Made by a program: the position numbers and the translations under genes. Below are positions 1 through 9,833 of a DNA stretch of 64,000 nt, one piece after another. Origin of the DNA: JAFGAS01 sp963809875 (GTDB taxonomy: Bacteria > Desulfobacterota > Zymogenia > Zymogenales > Zymogenaceae); the NCBI GenBank assembly GCA_963809875.1, contig CAWELC010000007.1:372001-436000 (forward strand). Direction: 5' to 3'. Position 1 is the first letter of the stretch. Every line of letters starts with the position of its first letter. The notes below the pieces were generated by a model, which worked only from the letters and a program-made list of their open reading frames with translations, had not been told where the DNA came from and made no database searches.

Positions 1-143
1 TCACTCTGCGAGGAGACGCAGTTCGGTGACAAGGGACAGGCGGCCAGTTTCCCCTCTTTGACGCCGATGTTTGTGGGAGGGTTGCCCGTGCATCCTATGA
101 GAACGGCCAGACAAAGCATCGGCAGCAGCATCTTGATAACCAT
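1..143 (-). CDS. DUF1499-family lipoprotein, N-terminal part (runs off the left edge)
   Basis: The first 47 codons read from the ATG at 143 towards the window edge. They start with a short hydrophobic signal ending in a lipobox (LIGC, about residues 14-17), so the mature protein should be a lipid-anchored lipoprotein. After it comes the NIGVKEGKLAACPLSPNCVS segment, which is the hallmark opening of DUF1499 proteins (usually NIG..dG.L.pCP.SPNCVSS). The rest of the gene lies outside the window. The molecular function of DUF1499 is unknown. It is transcribed divergently from the TVP38 gene. Confidence 0.8.
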   Translation of the reverse strand, partial: MVIKMLLPMLCLAVLIGCTGNPPTNIGVKEGKLAACPLSPNCVSSQS

Positions 144-216
144 ACGAAACCCCCGTATATGGTTTACCGTTTACCTATATTATTTTATGACGACTATGAA
201 ATATTGTCAATCGGGA

Positions 217-225
217 TGGTATAAT
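217..225 (+). promoter_or_regulatory. Extended -10 promoter for the TVP38 gene
   Basis: TGG followed by TATAAT (220-225) is a perfect extended -10 element about 60 bases before the start codon. No good -35 hexamer lies 16-18 bases upstream, which fits an extended -10 promoter. Confidence 0.5.
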
Positions 226-287
226 CAGGGAGATGTTCACGGCAAGCATCCCGGGTGTCGGGAGGATATTATAAACGGAGCCCCAGT

Positions 288-1016
288 ATGAAGACCGCCG
301 GAAGGAAAGGGGAGACGGAGCCGGCCCAGGGGCGGCACGTCGCGTGGCTCAGGCCGGTGCTGCTGGTCGTCGTCATCGTGACGCTCTTTGTGCTGTTCCG
401 TATCCTCGGCGTGGATAAGGGCTTTCAGGCGCTCCGCACCTGGATTGCCGGCCTGGGGCCCTGGGGCCCGGCGGCCTTTATCGGCATATACATTCTGGCG
501 ACGGTCGCGGTGGTTCCCGGCTCCGCCTTGAGCATTGCCGCGGGGGCCCTGTTCGGCTCCGTCGTGGGGGTGATTGTCGTCATCGTCGGCGCCACCGTCG
601 GAGCGAGCCTCTCATTCTTGATCAGCCGCTACGTCGCGCGCGACGCCGTCGCCCAGTGGCTCTCCACCAAACAGCGATTTCTCGCGATAGACCGAATGAC
701 GCGGGAGCACGGGGCGATTATCGTGGCACTGACGAGACTGGTGCCGATATTTCCCTTTAACCTGCTCAACTACGGCTTTGGTTTGACCGGAGTCCGTTTT
801 TGGACCTACGTGCTCTGGTCGTTCCTCTGCATGATCCCGGGCATCATTCTCTACGTGGTGGGGGCCGACGCGCTGTACCAGGCCGTCATCATGGGAAGGG
901 TGCCGTGGATATTGGTGGTAACGCTGGCGGTAGTCTTCGGGCTGCTCACGATCCTGGTGAGATATGCCCGGAGCAGCCTCAAGGAAAAAGAGGACAACGT
1001 AAACAAGGAACAGTAA
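288..1016 (+). CDS. TVP38/TMEM64 (VTT-domain) family integral membrane protein
   Basis: About 242 residues with a charged cytoplasmic N-terminus, a first membrane helix near residues 20-37, and a VTT/SNARE-associated domain in the middle. Recognisable family features are the PGS..SIAAGALFG segment, the glycine-rich helix that follows, and the FNLLNYGFGLT motif near residue 160. A last helix precedes a charged tail. The family acts in membranes, with proposed roles in lipid or small-molecule movement; no substrate can be read here. I start at ATG 288 (CGGAG at 276-280) rather than the in-frame GTG at 255. The next gene starts 15 bases after the stop, and VTT proteins often neighbour these glycosyltransferases. 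Confidence 0.85.
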   Translation: MKTAGRKGETEPAQGRHVAWLRPVLLVVVIVTLFVLFRILGVDKGFQALRTWIAGLGPWGPAAFIGIYILATVAVVPGSALSIAAGALFGSVVGVIVVIVGATVGASLSFLISRYVARDAVAQWLSTKQRFLAIDRMTREHGAIIVALTRLVPIFPFNLLNYGFGLTGVRFWTYVLWSFLCMIPGIILYVVGADALYQAVIMGRVPWILVVTLAVVFGLLTILVRYARSSLKEKEDNVNKEQ

Positions 1017-1031
1017 GCACTGTCTTATCGA

Positions 1032-2462
1032 ATGACGCCTGCCTCAGAACGCTTGATCATCTTCACCAGGTATCCCCGGCCCGGAAAAGCCAAGACGCGT
1101 ATGATCCCCCTTTTGGGACGACGGGGCGCGGCCGATCTGGCGCGCCGGATGATCGAACATACGTTCTCGTGGGCAGGCTCGCTCTCATTCCTCCGGGGGG
1201 TGGACGTCGAGGTCCACTATGAGGGCGCGGGCGAGCGCCTCATGAAGGGCGCGTTCGGTGAATGGGGCGATCGATTCCGCTGGCATCCCCAGACGGACGG
1301 CGACCTCGGGACGAAAATGGCCAACGCCTTTGCCCACGCCTTCGGCTCGGGCGCCCGGTCGGCCGTCATCGTCGGAACCGATATCCCTGACCTGACCGAC
1401 CGGGCCGTCGGCCGGGCGTTTGACATGCTTGCGCCTGATTCCGGTGTGCCCGTGGGACGTCACGGACATCACGATATCGCGCTGGGCCCGGCACGGGACG
1501 GCGGCTACTACCTGATCGGCTTCACGAATAAGGTGCCGGAGCGAAAGATAGACACCATATTGACCGATATCCCCTGGGGGACGGACCGGGTTCTGGAAAC
1601 GACGCGGGTCAAAATCGAAAAGGTGGGACTCTCCTGCGGCCTGCTTGACGTGCTGGACGATGTCGATCTCCCCCGGGACCTGCGCGTGTGGCGGCGCGCG
1701 CTCAAAAGAAAGCGGGCCGATGCTTCCCGTGCGACCATATCGGTCATCGTCCCGGCCCTGAACGAAGAGGCGGCCGTCGGAGCGGCGATAGGATCGGCGC
1801 GGCTGATCGGCCGGAGTATCGAAATCATCGTCGTCGACGGGGGCAGCGCCGACAAAACCGTGGCCGTCGCCCGGGCATCGGGGGCCACGGTCATCGGGAG
1901 TCCGCCTCCCCGGTCGCGGCAGATGAACGCCGGGGCGCGGGCGGCCCACGGCGACGTGCTGGTCTTCCTGCACGCCGACACCCGGCTACCCGGCTCTTAC
2001 GACCGGCATATATTCGAGGCCCTCAGCAGGCCCGACGCCGCGTCGGGCGCGTTTGAGCTGGGAATCGACGGGGACGGATTTCCCCTGAGGCTCGTCGAAT
2101 ACGTAGCCAATGCGAGGTCGCGCCTCCTGCAGCTGCCCTACGGCGACCAGGCCATCTTTGTCCCGGCCGCGCTATTCTATGAGATCGGGGGTTTTCCGGA
2201 AATCCCCATCATGGATGATTTCGAGCTGATCCGCCGGCTGAAAAGGAGGGGCGACGTTGCCGTCGTTCCGCTGCCGGTGGCCACGTCCGCCCGGAGGTGG
2301 GCCGGGATGGGGGTTATACGCACGACGCTCATCAACCAGGCGATCATCGCCGCCTACCTCTTCGGCGTCTCCCCCGAGAGGATCGCCGGCTGGTACCGCC
2401 GAAAAGAGGGCATCGGTGCGTCGCATGCCGTTATTGGCCGAAACCATGTAAAGGGCGGTTAA
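1032..2462 (+). CDS. Fused two-domain glycosyltransferase (TIGR04282/DUF2064 plus TIGR04283 GT2)
   Basis: 476 residues. Residues 1-215 match the DUF2064/TIGR04282 transferase: RLIIFTRYPRPGKAKTRM at the start, a GTDIPDL motif, and GPARDGGYYLIGF near residue 157. Residues about 230-476 are a family-2 glycosyltransferase of TIGR04283 type: ISVIVPALNEE, VVDGGSADKT, then SRQMNAGA and LHADTRLP (the DxD-like site). These families were first called rSAM/selenodomain-associated transferases 1 and 2 and are now linked to arsenosugar synthesis. They are usually separate neighbours, so this is a gene fusion. No arsenosugar radical-SAM partner is seen nearby. No strong ribosome binding site precedes the ATG. 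Confidence 0.85.
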   Translation: MTPASERLIIFTRYPRPGKAKTRMIPLLGRRGAADLARRMIEHTFSWAGSLSFLRGVDVEVHYEGAGERLMKGAFGEWGDRFRWHPQTDGDLGTKMANAFAHAFGSGARSAVIVGTDIPDLTDRAVGRAFDMLAPDSGVPVGRHGHHDIALGPARDGGYYLIGFTNKVPERKIDTILTDIPWGTDRVLETTRVKIEKVGLSCGLLDVLDDVDLPRDLRVWRRALKRKRADASRATISVIVPALNEEAAVGAAIGSARLIGRSIEIIVVDGGSADKTVAVARASGATVIGSPPPRSRQMNAGARAAHGDVLVFLHADTRLPGSYDRHIFEALSRPDAASGAFELGIDGDGFPLRLVEYVANARSRLLQLPYGDQAIFVPAALFYEIGGFPEIPIMDDFELIRRLKRRGDVAVVPLPVATSARRWAGMGVIRTTLINQAIIAAYLFGVSPERIAGWYRRKEGIGASHAVIGRNHVKGG

Positions 2463-2482
2463 ACCCGTCGACTCCCGTCGCG

Positions 2483-3840
2483 TTATCCCTTCATCCCTTT
2501 TCCCTTGAGCCGCTCGAGCGTCTCGGCGTGACTCTTCCTGGTTATCGGAAACCAGATGAGGAGCGGAAGGCTCAGAAACGTCAACAGCGCCGGGATCGGC
2601 CCGAAGAAAAGTCGGATACCCAGCAGCGTCGCGTCGGATTGTGGTTCGTTCGGGAGAAACCCGAAGAGCTTGAGGGCCCACCCCCCCACGAAGAGCCCCA
2701 GGGCGTCCGATACCTTGCCCATCAGTCCCCTCACCCCGTAATAGACTCCCTCCCTCCGTTCGCCGGTCATCAGCTCGTCGTGCTCCACCACGTCCGGGAT
2801 AAGCGACCAGGGCAGCACCCACTGGGCCGAGAATCCGAACCCCGCCACAAAGACGATGACGTAGATCCAGCTGCTCCCCCCCGGGGGAGGAAGAACGAGA
2901 GGGCGGTAGCCCCGAAGGCGATAAAGAGGCCCAGGGCGTAGGTCGGGCCCTTTGCCCATTTATCCGTCACCCATTTCCAGAAAAAGAGGAAGACGCCGAT
3001 GGTCACCAGGAGCAGCGTCATGACCAGGGGAATCTTGTCCCTCATGTCCAGTTGATAGGTCAGGAAAAAGGCCATGTAGGACATGACCAGCATGAAGGCA
3101 CACCCGGTGAAGAGGCCCTGGATCATGAGGAAGTTGAAGGGCCTGTTCTTGAAACACGTGATGATCGACGGGAGGGCGGGGAGCTTTGAGGGCGGCCCCT
3201 CCAGCTCCTTTCTCTGTTTCACGCCGAAGGCGGTGATAAAAAGGCAGAGCGCGGCAAACGCGCCGAACATGACCCCCATCATCGACCAGCCGATCTTGGC
3301 GGTAATAAAGAGCCCCGCGATGAACGGAGGGAACGCCGCCCCGGCCATGTAACCGATCGTGCCCCCGATCATGCGGAAGGTCGTCAGGTTCGTGCGCTCG
3401 TCGTAGTCCCGGGTCAGCTCCGGGGTCATGGCGTAGTAGGGCATGGAGGTAATGGTAATAAACGTATAGTAGAGGAAAAACGTGACCATGAGCCACGCGA
3501 TGGTCAGCGCGTAGGTCAGTCCCGGCGGGTAGTTCCAGAGGAGGGCAAACGATATGCCGAGAGGAATCGCGCCGAAATAGAGGTATACCTTTCTTCTCCC
3601 GAAGCGCGACCGGGTCCGGTCCGACAGCCACCCGGCCATCGGGTCGCTCACCGCGTCCCAGAGCTTGCCCACCAACAGCGCCGTCCCCACAAGGGCGGGA
3701 TCGACCCTCGCCACGTCGGCGTAAAAGAAGAGGAGGAAAAAGGCGACGGTGGAAAGGCAGGTCGAGATGCCGATATCCCCAAAGAGATAAAATACCTTGG
3801 TCGACAGGCTCAGCTTGTCTTTTCGTATTGACTCCTTCAC
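2483..3840 (-). CDS. GPH-type (MFS_2) sugar/cation symporter, frameshifted
   Basis: Last gene of the oxidase-kinase operon. The intended product is about 450 residues with twelve membrane segments. The first 320 residues include the family signature around residues 60-85 (KLWDAVSDPMAGWLSDRT, then RFGRRK), typical of glycoside-pentoside-hexuronide:cation symporters. The frame breaks near 2870-2890, where a run of seven C is followed by five G. The downstream frame continues correctly (VFVAGFGFSAQWVLPWSLIP) to the stop at 2483. The substrate is unknown, but position after an FGGY kinase suggests uptake of a polyol or sugar-like compound. Confidence 0.8.
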
Positions 3841-3861
3841 GGCTCACCTCTCATGAGTTAT

Positions 3862-5417
3862 TTATGCCTTGTGGGAAGCGATCGCTTCCGTCTCCTGATA
3901 AAGATCGGCCACCCGGGGATAGAAGCCCTGATAACAGCGGTACATGGTTTCATAGGTCTCCCGGTTTTTCGGATCGGGCGGGAAGCGGCGGCCGACACGG
4001 ACCATCCGCTCTATCCGCCTCCGGGAGGCTCGAAAACATCCCGGAGCCCACGCCCGCGCAGAGGGCCGCCCCCAGGGCCGAGGACTCGCCGACCTCCATC
4101 CTCAGCGCCGGTACCCCGAGGACGTCGGCAATGATCGAGAGGATCGCGTCGCTCTTGGCGCCGCCGCCCGATACGCGGACCTCCTTGATGGGGACCCCGG
4201 TCTTTTGGGCCATGACCTCGTATCCCGCCCGGATCTCGTAGGCGAAGCCTTCCAGGATGGCGCGGTAGATGTGCGCCCGGCTGTGGGCCATCGTCAGGCC
4301 CACGATCGCCCCGCGGGCGGCCTCGCGATGGAACGGCGGCGTCCAGTAAGGCTGCACCATGAGACCCAGGCGAGCCCGCGGGGATATCCTTCACGGCGGC
4401 ATCCAGCAGCTCCTCCGGGGACACCCCTTCGCGCAGGGCCGCCTCCTTCTCGTAGTGGGCCAGCTCATTGGTGAACCAGGTCACCGTGATGAATCCCCCC
4501 CCGACGCCCGATTCGAGGATATACGCGTCCGGGATCGCCGCCGGCCAGCACAGGAACCGAAGCTTCTTGTCGTTGATGAACCGCCGCGTCGGGATGTCAA
4601 AGTCGATGGTGGTGCCCAGGATGAGGGCGGCCGTGTCCTGTTCGGTCACTCCCATACCGACGGCCCCCGCCTGCACGTCCCCGCCCCCGACGATCACCGG
4701 CAGTCCTTCGGGAATCAGGGTCTTTTTGGACGCCTCCCGCGTGATATGTCCCGTTACGCTCAGGGGCCGCACCAGCTCCGGGAGCCGGTCGGGGGAGACA
4801 CCGAAGACGTCATGGATCCCCCGCTGGGGGTAGTAGGCAAGCTTCTTATAGTCCAGCGGAAACATCCCCACCATCATCCCGATCGATTCATTGACGCTGC
4901 CGGTGAGCCGGAAGTTGAGGAAGCTGGCAACCTGGAAAAAGGTACGCGTTCGGGAGTATATCTCGGGCTGGTGGGTCTTTATCCAGAGGAACCGGGAATG
5001 GGACCGCACATACTCGATGGCCTTCTTCCTGCCGATGGCGGCAAAGAAGAGGCCCCAGAGCCCTTCGACCGGGGGCAGTTCCTCGGTGACGCGGTTGTCC
5101 AGGTAGACGATGGCCGGCCTCAGGACGTTGCCCCCGGCGTCGACCGGGATGGTCGTGCCCCGCTGGGAGGTAAGGCCGACGGCCCCGACACGCCCGATGT
5201 CCTGCCCGAGGGCCGAGAGCGCCTCCCCGGTCGCCCGGCACATCTTGTCCCAGTAGTCGCCCGGGTCATGCTCCACCCACCGGGGACGGGGGGCGCTGTC
5301 GGGCTCGTGGGCCAGCCGCGAGAGCGCCAGCACCCTGCCCGCGCGGTCGAAGACGGCCGCCTTGACGTTTTGGGTGCCGCTGTCTATGGCCAGAATCAGG
5401 TCCCTCTTCTTTGTCAC
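3862..5417 (-). CDS. FGGY-family carbohydrate kinase, two frameshifts
   Basis: Intended product about 517 residues, normal for FGGY kinases (glycerol kinase, xylulokinase and relatives), which phosphorylate a polyol or sugar with ATP. The N-terminus shows the ATPase fold opening AIDSGTQNVKAAVFD, WVEHDPGDYW and GLTSQRGT. The C-terminal half has VRVSGGGAKSD followed by ESSALGAALCA. The frame breaks near 4365 (after DIPAGSPG, resuming at MVQPYWTPPF) and again near 4015; the real C-terminus then reads NRETYETMYRCYQGFYPRV to the TAA at 3862. The GTG start overlaps the preceding stop as GTGA (5414-5417), so it is translationally coupled to the Fe-S subunit gene. The exact substrate cannot be assigned. 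Confidence 0.82.
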
Positions 5418-6544
5418 GGCAGGACCCGGTCGATGAACTGGAAGAGATCGACGATGTCGCCGTCCCCGATCTTCGATATCTCGCCGTCCCGGTTTTTCAC
5501 CATGGCGTCCCTGCACGTCGGGCAGCCCGTCACCAGCGTGCCGGCCCCGACTTCCTCGGCCATGAGGAGAAGGCGATCGGCCATGAGCCGGCTGATCTCG
5601 GGGTGGGTTATCTCAAGCCCCATGCCCCAGCCGCAGCAGGGGGCCTGGTCCCTGGTCAGCGCCATCTCCCTGAAGTGAGACGACGCCGCCGACCTGATGA
5701 TCCGGCGCGGCGCCTCGAACACCCGCAGCTCCCGGCCGAGGGCGCACGGGTCGTGATAGGTGACGACCGCCGCCCTCCCATTTCTTGAGGGAGGGCCTTC
5801 TTTTCGAAAGCGGTGAGGAGGAACTCGGGGGCGCTCACGATCTGCGATATTCGGCATCTCAACGCCCGAGCGCCGGGTATTCCTTCTCGATCATCCTGAG
5901 ATCGTCGGCGCAAAAGACCACGACCGTCCGGGCGCCCGACTCCCTGACAGCTCCGAGAACGACGTCCGCCGAGCCGCTTGGCGTCGCCTCGTAAATCCGA
6001 GGAAATGCGCGATCTGGCCGCGTGGAGGGCTCGTCGGGCATGGACGCCGCACGTTCACGCCGAGCTTTCCAGGACGGCAAGGGCGCTCGTATGAGTCGCC
6101 GTTCCGCCGCGCGGAGACGCCGCCCGAAATAGAAGAGCCGGGTCGAACCGCCGGGCGACGGGCACTTCGAAAGGAGCTTTGCCACCTCGGGGCAGTCGTT
6201 GCCCCAATAGGTGCCCGACAGTGACGGCCTGCTTTACCGCGCGCACCGTTTCGGGCAAGCAGGCCCTCGGCGAGGACCCGGCGGGCGGCCAGCATGATCT
6301 CGCTGGTGTCCATGCCCGTTTCGCACGCCTCGCGGCACGTCTTGCACATCGAGCAGCGGAAGAAATAGTCGACGACCTGCTCCGTTCAGTCGTCTCTCTG
6401 CCCTCGGCGACCTGCTGGGCGAAGAAGCCCCGGTTATGGGGGGAGTCGGCCTCGTGACGGGTGGCGCCGGCCACCGAGCAGACGTCCCGGCACATCTTGA
6501 TAGCAGACCGAGCAGAGCCGGGTCTTTTCCTGCAAATCAACCAT
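5414..6544 (-). pseudogene. GlcF-like Fe-S oxidoreductase subunit (CCG domain), heavily frameshifted
   Basis: The reading frame is pieced together from at least five segments between the ATG at 6544 and the TGA at 5414. The N-terminus reads MVDLQEKTRLCSVCY, then KMCRDVCSVAGATRHEADS, then CSMCKTCREACETGMDT, giving two cysteine clusters as in 4Fe-4S ferredoxin domains. The C-terminal part has YHDPCALGRELRV, APCCGWGMGLE and VTGCPTCRDAM, which is the CCG-domain pattern of GlcF/HdrB proteins. It should be the electron-accepting partner of the FAD oxidase next door. It is either a true pseudogene or, given the rest of the window, a stretch of poor consensus. Confidence 0.7.
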
Positions 6545-6575
6545 CGCGCGCTCCTTGCGGGTGGTCGTCGGTCGG

Positions 6576-8023
6576 TTACAGCCCGAGCTTTCCGGGGTTC
6601 ATGATGTTGTTGGGGTCCATGGCCTGCTTGATCTTCCTGAAATTGTCCATGCCCGCCTCCCCGAGCTCCAGGTGCATGTATTTGCCCAGGTTCAGCCCGA
6701 TCCCGTGGTGGTGATTGATGGTGCCCCCGAGGCGGTGAGACAGCTCGATCCCCCGCCGCCAGACCTCGTTGTAGGCACGGGCGCCCTCGGCCCCGGTTTT
6801 CACCTCGGCCACGAAGGTAGGGTAGATCATCCCCCCGGTGGGATAGAAGTGGGAGAAATGCGCCCCCAGAAACATCTGCATACCCTCGACGATCTCCTTG
6901 AGCCCGCGCTGTACCTTGACCAGATAATCAAACGTAGCCGGCCGAGTCGATGCATCCGGAGATCCTCAGGTGCCCCGGGCGTGGGTATCCCGAACAGCGG
7001 ATGGGTGCTGCTGGGAAAGGCGATGGTAAAACCGTTTCTGTCTCCCACCATTCCCGGGCGGGGCCCTCGCCCAGGTCGCCGGCCTTGAGTGTCTGGCCTA
7101 TCTTCATCGTTTGGCCGCAGCTCCAGCTCGCACAGCTCTTCGAACCCGTCGAACATGAGGATCATCTGGGAGCCCTCACGCTTGTGGAAGTAGGTGGTCT
7201 CCAGCTCGTCGGAGATCCGCATGAACGCCGGCCGGATTCCCCTCCTCATGATGAGCCGGGCGGCGTTCATCGCGTCCGGGAGGTCCGAAAACAACAACCC
7301 CCGAAATCCCGCGCCTCGGGCAGGGGCGATATCCTCAGCGTCGCCTCGGTGATGATCCCCAGCGTTCCCTCCGCCCCCATGAAGAGATAGTTGAAGTTCG
7401 GGCCGGCGGCCGAATTGGGGACCGCCTTGGTCCGCATGACCTGCCCGTTGGGCAGCACCACCTCCATGCCCGAGCACCATCTCGGTGATCTTGCCGTATT
7501 TCGTCGAAAGGGCCCCCGCGCTCCGGGCCGAGATAAAACCCCCGATGCCGCTGACGTGCTCCGACTGGGGGAAATGGTTCAGGGTATAGCCGACGGTATT
7601 GAGGGTCGCCTCCAGCTCGTAGCCGATGAGGCCGGTCTGGGTGGTCACCGTGTGGTTATCGGTGTCGATATCGATGACCTTGTCAAGCGACTTGACGTCC
7701 ACCACGATTCCGCCGAACAGGGGCAGGGTGCTTCCGCTCCCCTGGGCCCCGCCGCACACCGGCACCACCGGGACCCGCCGGGCGGCGGCGATCCTGAGGA
7801 TCTCGGACACGTCGGCGGTCGTCTCGGGCCAGACGACGAAGTCGGCCAGCGGCGCATCGCACTGCCCCGTCGTCTGAGCGCATGTGTAGGCGACGATCAG
7901 GTCCCGCGAGTAGACGCGGCGGTCGACGTATGAAGTGGATACCTTTTGAGACCCGAGGCGCTCAACGAGCTCTCGCTCGACGGCGTCTTTGTCAAACGGG
8001 TAGGGTCTTTTGGCCTGACTCAT
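6576..8023 (-). CDS. FAD-linked oxidase (GlcD / alkyl-DHAP synthase-like), frameshifted
   Basis: First gene of the minus-strand operon; the intended product is about 480 residues. Residues 1-190 carry the FAD_binding_4 (PCMH) domain, with FVVWPETTADVSEILRIA and the flavin-contacting VVPVCGGAQGSGS. The C-terminal FAD-oxidase domain ends with INHHHGIGLNLGKYMHLE and DPNNIMNPGKLGL. Such enzymes oxidise 2-hydroxy acids (glycolate, D-lactate) or act as alkylglycerone-phosphate synthase; the HHHGIG segment recalls the latter. The frame breaks near 7475, 7300, 7090 and 6940. With the Fe-S subunit it probably forms a membrane-associated dehydrogenase feeding electrons to quinone. Confidence 0.78.
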
Positions 8024-8456
8024 GAATATTACTCCTGGGTTTCCGTGCGGGGGCCCGTCCTTTTAGAGTCCCGGCTTCCGGAGATGACGGGCTAATGCTT
8101 CGGCTTTTAATCATATATTCTTGCGTTCCGTATGAAAAGGGGAAAATGCGCGAACGAAAAACTATTTTAAAGACCGGGTTCGGGGATTCTCGTCCCTCAG
8201 GAGGTTTGGCTGGAAGGCGCTGAAGCGCGTCCCGGCCGCGTTCGGCGACGGAATTGTTTAACGATCCCGCTTTCCCACCCGTCTAATCGTCATAAGGGAG
8301 CATAACGGCCGCCTTGATACTCGCCACGGGTCCGGGCCGGGACACTCCCGCTGCCGAAGATAATGAGGAGCTTTCCGAACTTCTTTATGGGGATGCGAAG
8401 GGTTTTGGCCTCCGGGCTGTTTGCATTGACATGACGCCCTCGCACAACACACAATC
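8024..8456. other. Intergenic region, no gene seen
   Basis: About 430 bases between the divergent FAD-oxidase and small secreted protein genes. No convincing coding sequence, RNA or strong promoter pair was recognised. It should contain the start of the minus-strand oxidase operon; an AT-rich patch at 8108-8170 is the likeliest place. Confidence 0.4.
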
Positions 8457-8470
8457 AGGGAGGAATAGGT

Positions 8471-8926
8471 ATGAATGACCATAGATCAAAGATCGGCGGG
8501 ATTCTCGTCGTAACGGCCCTTGTCGTCATGGTTTCCGTTGCCGCCTACGCCCAGGGGCCCGAAAGCGGCTACGGCGCTTCCTTCCCGGGGATTTTTCCGG
8601 GCGCGATACCCGGGGGCGCTATCGGTCCCGCCGCGTGGGACAACAACCGGGGAATGGACACCCTCGTCGGGGGCGTCATCGGCGGTTTCCTGGGTTACAT
8701 GGTCCAGAATAACTGGAACCGTGATGAGGACTGCTACTACACCGACCGGGACAGGGAAAGGCAGAGGGAGTGGGACCGGGATCATCGATATTATAATCGG
8801 AACAGCCGGAGATATGAGGACAGGCGATCCACCCGGTACGATCCGGATTACCGATACGACACCGCGCCCTGGGACCGCTATACCGATAGGTACGGCGACC
8901 GGTATCCGCAACGCTACCCCAGATAG
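8471..8926 (+). CDS. Small secreted protein of unknown function, Arg/Asp/Tyr-rich tail
   Basis: 151 residues. A clear signal peptide (positive start, hydrophobic 10-25, cleavage after AYA-Q near residue 28) sends it to the periplasm or outside. A glycine-rich segment follows (DTLVGGVIGGFLGYMVQNNW, about residues 62-81) that resembles a glycine zipper. The last 65 residues are extremely rich in R, D and Y in an irregular repeat (DRDRERQ, RYEDRR, DRYTDRYGDRY). A strong ribosome binding site (GGGAGGAAT) precedes the ATG and a hairpin terminator follows, so it is probably a single-gene unit. I do not recognise a named family. Confidence 0.65.
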   Translation: MNDHRSKIGGILVVTALVVMVSVAAYAQGPESGYGASFPGIFPGAIPGGAIGPAAWDNNRGMDTLVGGVIGGFLGYMVQNNWNRDEDCYYTDRDRERQREWDRDHRYYNRNSRRYEDRRSTRYDPDYRYDTAPWDRYTDRYGDRYPQRYPR

Positions 8927-8969
8927 CCGGACTTAACAGCCGCGAGGATCCGAGCTCAAGAATAGTTGA

Positions 8970-8997
8970 AAAGGGGGGACGTTGTCCTCCCTTTTTT
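8970..8997 (+). terminator. Rho-independent terminator after the secreted protein gene
   Basis: 11-base arms (8970-8980 and 8984-8994, one G-T mismatch), a 3-base loop, and a run of T to 8997. Confidence 0.75.
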
Positions 8998-9080
8998 ACC
9001 CTGGATCTTTTCGGGTGCTGTCATCGGCCGGGAATCCCGGCCGACAAAACGCAGCCGGCCTTTACAATTTGCTTCTCTGT

Positions 9081-9108
9081 TTGACACTACCCCTGTCCAT
9101 AGTATAAT
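9081..9108 (+). promoter_or_regulatory. Consensus sigma-70 promoter for the adenylate cyclase
   Basis: TTGACA at 9081-9086 and TATAAT at 9103-9108, both perfect hexamers, 16 bases apart, about 32 bases before the start codon. Confidence 0.8.
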
Positions 9109-9139
9109 ATCCAGAAATTCTCACGTCGAGTGGAGCGCC

Positions 9140-9745
9140 ATGTCAATTCACCATAATCACACGGATACCGTCCGGTGTTTCACGACGGTCCTGTTTGCAG
9201 ATATTCACGGATTCATCCAGATGTCCGAGAGGATGGACCCGATCGAGCTGGTATCGATCATGAACGACTGGTTTGAGATGATGGAATATATCGTGACGGT
9301 TCAGCAGGGGACGATCGATAAATTCGTCGGGGATTGCGTGATGGCGCTGTTCGGCTGCCCGCAGCATGCGCCGGATGCCCCGAAGAGGGCAGTACGCGCC
9401 GCCATCGACATGAGAAGGAGCCTCTACAATTTCAACGTCGAAAAGCGGCTTTCCGTCCCCATGGACCTTCATATCGGCATCAATACCGGGGCTGTCGTTG
9501 GCGGAATGGTGGGGGGTCTAAAGAAGCGGGAGTTCACCGTGATGGGAGACACGGTCAATGTCGCGTCCCGACTTGAGGATCTGTCCGAAGAGGGCCAGAT
9601 CCTGGTGGGGGCCCAAACCTATGAGGAAACCAGGGACGAATTCGAGTACCGGACGATTGGTCCCGTTGCCATAAGCGGTAAGAGCAAGGAAATCACGGTG
9701 TACGAGTTGCAGCCCGTCTGGAGCGCCTTCAAGGGCTCGAAGTAA
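9140..9745 (+). CDS. Class III adenylate cyclase, stand-alone catalytic domain
   Basis: 201 residues consisting of little more than one cyclase homology domain, expected to make cAMP from ATP as a homodimer. Metal-binding aspartates are D21 (LFADIHGF) and D65 (KFVGDCVMALFG). The base-recognition pair appears to be K61 and T133 (REFTVMGDTVN); a Lys/Thr pair is known from CyaB1-type bacterial cyclases. The transition-state N140 and R144 are in TVNVASRLE. There is no attached sensor domain, so regulation must be transcriptional or through partners. Start chosen at ATG 9140, just after a perfect promoter. A cyclic-nucleotide-binding protein is encoded at 55200, a possible receiver. Confidence 0.88.
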   Translation: MSIHHNHTDTVRCFTTVLFADIHGFIQMSERMDPIELVSIMNDWFEMMEYIVTVQQGTIDKFVGDCVMALFGCPQHAPDAPKRAVRAAIDMRRSLYNFNVEKRLSVPMDLHIGINTGAVVGGMVGGLKKREFTVMGDTVNVASRLEDLSEEGQILVGAQTYEETRDEFEYRTIGPVAISGKSKEITVYELQPVWSAFKGSK

Positions 9746-9833
9746 GCAGGTCCCGTTACGGGGTTATCGCCCGCGCCCACGAACGGTCGGATCGTGCCGA
9801 TCGTTCACCCGCGGGAGCGTAAGTGAGGTTGAT

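Noticed and set aside
4359..5678. 439-codon open frame on the plus strand opposite the FGGY kinase
   Set aside because: Mirrors the kinase codons; the minus strand carries clear kinase motifs.
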